From contig SVFF01000001.1 in the NCBI GenBank assembly GCA_015057005.1, positions 186,001 to 250,000 of the forward strand: 64,000 bases of DNA, given 5' to 3'. Positions 63,046 to 64,000 of this stretch are shown piece after piece (the first letter of the stretch is position 1; every line of letters starts with the position of its first letter). A model generated the notes under the pieces. It saw nothing but the letters and a program-made list of their open reading frames with translations, was not told the DNA's origin and did no database searches. Both the position numbers and the translations under genes were made by a program. Origin of the DNA: Lachnospiraceae bacterium. Its GTDB lineage: Bacteria > Bacillota > Clostridia > Lachnospirales > Lachnospiraceae.

Positions 63046-63558
63046 TTATCCTAGTGCAATCCAATACCTTTGTTCCACGCAGCCTTCCACCACTACTTCA
63101 TTTTCCAGTACCCCGCCATTTTTCATAATGCTCTTGGCGGAACCTACATTATCTTTATCACAGACCATCAATACCCGGTCTATGCCCAAATTTTTACATT
63201 CCTGCAGCGCCAACCCTATCATCTGCGTAGCAATTCCTTTTTTTCGCTCAGAAGGTCTGACGCCATCTCCGATGTGACCACCACTTTGTAAAAGAGCCTC
63301 ATTCAGATAATGCCGTATGTTCACTGCTCCCACCATGATATCCCGGTCCTCGTCCAAACAGAAAAAGGTGGAATCAGGCACCAGCCCGGAACTTGTATCT
63401 TTCACTTCCAGATTGGCGCAATAATACTCAAAATCATGATGATCCAAGCGCCGGATTGCGTAGGGAATAATCTTTTCGCCGGAAGCATACCACTCGTCCA
63501 ACATTTCTGTGATTTGAGTGCGATATTCTTTTGAAGCTTTCACTAATTTCAAGTTCAT
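63046..63558 (-). CDS. GNAT family N-acetyltransferase
   Basis: 170-aa acetyl-CoA-dependent transferase. The acetyl-CoA loop is GDGVRPSERKKGIATQMIGLAL (about 98-119; the core R-x-x-G-x-A is RKKGIA), followed by VCDKDNVGSAKSIMKNGG. The substrate is unknown. GGGAGG lies 9 bases before the ATG; 27 bases after the next GNAT gene. Confidence 0.9.
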   Translation of the reverse strand: MNLKLVKASKEYRTQITEMLDEWYASGEKIIPYAIRRLDHHDFEYYCANLEVKDTSSGLVPDSTFFCLDEDRDIMVGAVNIRHYLNEALLQSGGHIGDGVRPSERKKGIATQMIGLALQECKNLGIDRVLMVCDKDNVGSAKSIMKNGGVLENEVVVEGCVEQRYWIALG

Positions 63559-63585
63559 GGCTCAAACACCTCCCATGTAAACCTT

Positions 63586-64000
63586 CTATCTAATCAACAC
63601 AGATGCCCAGGAATCTTTTACGATACCATATCGTGTTTCCGCCTTAATCAGTTTATAATGCTGAAAGCCGCATTTCTCCTGCACCCTTCTGGATTGATCG
63701 TTATCCGTAAAATGACAGCAAACAAGAAATTCCATCCCAACCTGTTCAAACAGATAATCAATCACAGCTTTCACAGCCTCCGGCATCAGCCCCATGCCCC
63801 AATACTCCTTGGACAATACATAGCCGATCTCCCTTCCTCGCTTGTCTGCAAACTCCGGCAAAGCCCCCTCATCATACTCTTCAATTCCAAGAGAACCGAT
63901 TACTTTTCCGTTATATTCCAAGGCAAAGGTCTTTCTTTCCCGGATGAACATATTCAAAATTTTCTCAGACTCTTCTATATTTTTATGTGGCAGCCATCCT
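63586..64000 (-). CDS. GNAT family N-acetyltransferase (RimJ/RimL-like), 5' end missing
   Basis: The frame is open to the window edge; codons before an internal TTG (63957) read WLPHKNIEESEKILNMFI, so the true start lies beyond base 64000. Conserved pieces are IGSLGIEEYD, EIGYVLSKEYWGMGLMPEAV (acetyl-CoA loop) and NDQSRRVQEKCGF. Probably acts on protein N termini or small molecules. It is the upstream neighbour of the other GNAT gene, likely in one transcript. Confidence 0.88.
   Translation of the reverse strand, partial: GWLPHKNIEESEKILNMFIRERKTFALEYNGKVIGSLGIEEYDEGALPEFADKRGREIGYVLSKEYWGMGLMPEAVKAVIDYLFEQVGMEFLVCCHFTDNDQSRRVQEKCGFQHYKLIKAETRYGIVKDSWASVLIR

Overview
The window looks like chromosome of a Gram-positive anaerobe of the class Clostridia, most likely family Lachnospiraceae. 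Reasons: an S10-spc-alpha ribosomal cluster with the order secY-adk-map-KOW protein-infA, a zinc-type S14, an L17 with an internal insertion, a pyrophosphate-dependent phosphofructokinase, a group II ECF transporter module, aldo/keto reductases with ferredoxin-like tails, and Shine-Dalgarno sites of the AGGAGG type before almost every gene. Family and genus are inference from gene content. No rRNA, tRNA, CRISPR array, integrase or transposase was recognised.

Layout. 1-0.9 kb: 3' end of pfp (+). 0.9-2.5 kb: a DUF234-type ATPase with an unusually dense promoter/operator region. 2.5-7.9 kb: a two-gene ABC exporter behind a GHKL kinase / LytTR regulator pair. 8-14.3 kb: oligoendopeptidase F, a GH3 and a GH20 glycosidase. 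14.4-19.6 kb: an AT-rich block (GntR regulator, xanthine permease, xanthine phosphoribosyltransferase, FAD oxidoreductase, small alarmone synthetase) bounded by two near-identical 45-bp copies of one terminator. 19.7-44.7 kb (-): the ribosomal superoperon read right to left: rpsJ-rplCDWB-rpsS-rplV-rpsC-rplP-rpmC-rpsQ-rplNXE-rpsZ-rpsH-rplFR-rpsE-rpmD-rplO-secY, then adk-map-KOW-infA, two large polytopic membrane proteins, rpmJ-rpsMK-rpsD-rpoA-rplQ, ecfA1-ecfA2-ecfT-truA and rplM-rpsI. 45-64 kb: mixed housekeeping and accessory genes: PutP-type symporter, rRNA-type methyltransferase, KdpDE-like two-component pair without kdpFABC, ECF sigma/anti-sigma pair, tcdA, NUDIX, Rieske-FAD oxidoreductase, aldo/keto reductase, AEC carrier behind an RpiR stub, a GPH symporter with a GH13 glucosidase, rsgA, an intergenic region with a predicted small RNA unit, an XRE-TPR protein and two GNAT acetyltransferases.

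How the parts work together. The ribosomal block makes translation, secretion and transcription core components from several strong sigma-A promoters (S10, adk, rpmJ and rplM promoters are readable as hexamers with 17-bp spacing). The 14.4-19.6 kb block is the best candidate for a distinct functional module: xanthine uptake and salvage to XMP, controlled by a GntR-type repressor rather than a visible purine riboswitch, and cotranscribed with an alarmone synthetase, whose products are made from GTP/GDP and are known to inhibit purine-salvage phosphoribosyltransferases. The GH13/GPH pair would import and cleave alpha-1,6-linked glucosides. The most unusual small-scale signals are the operator array of the DUF234 gene, the terminator that also masks a ribosome binding site before the Rieske oxidoreductase, the RpiR stub overlapping the AEC carrier, and the promoter-to-terminator small RNA unit at 61.6-61.8 kb. 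All functional calls rest on reading the sequence; no database search was run.
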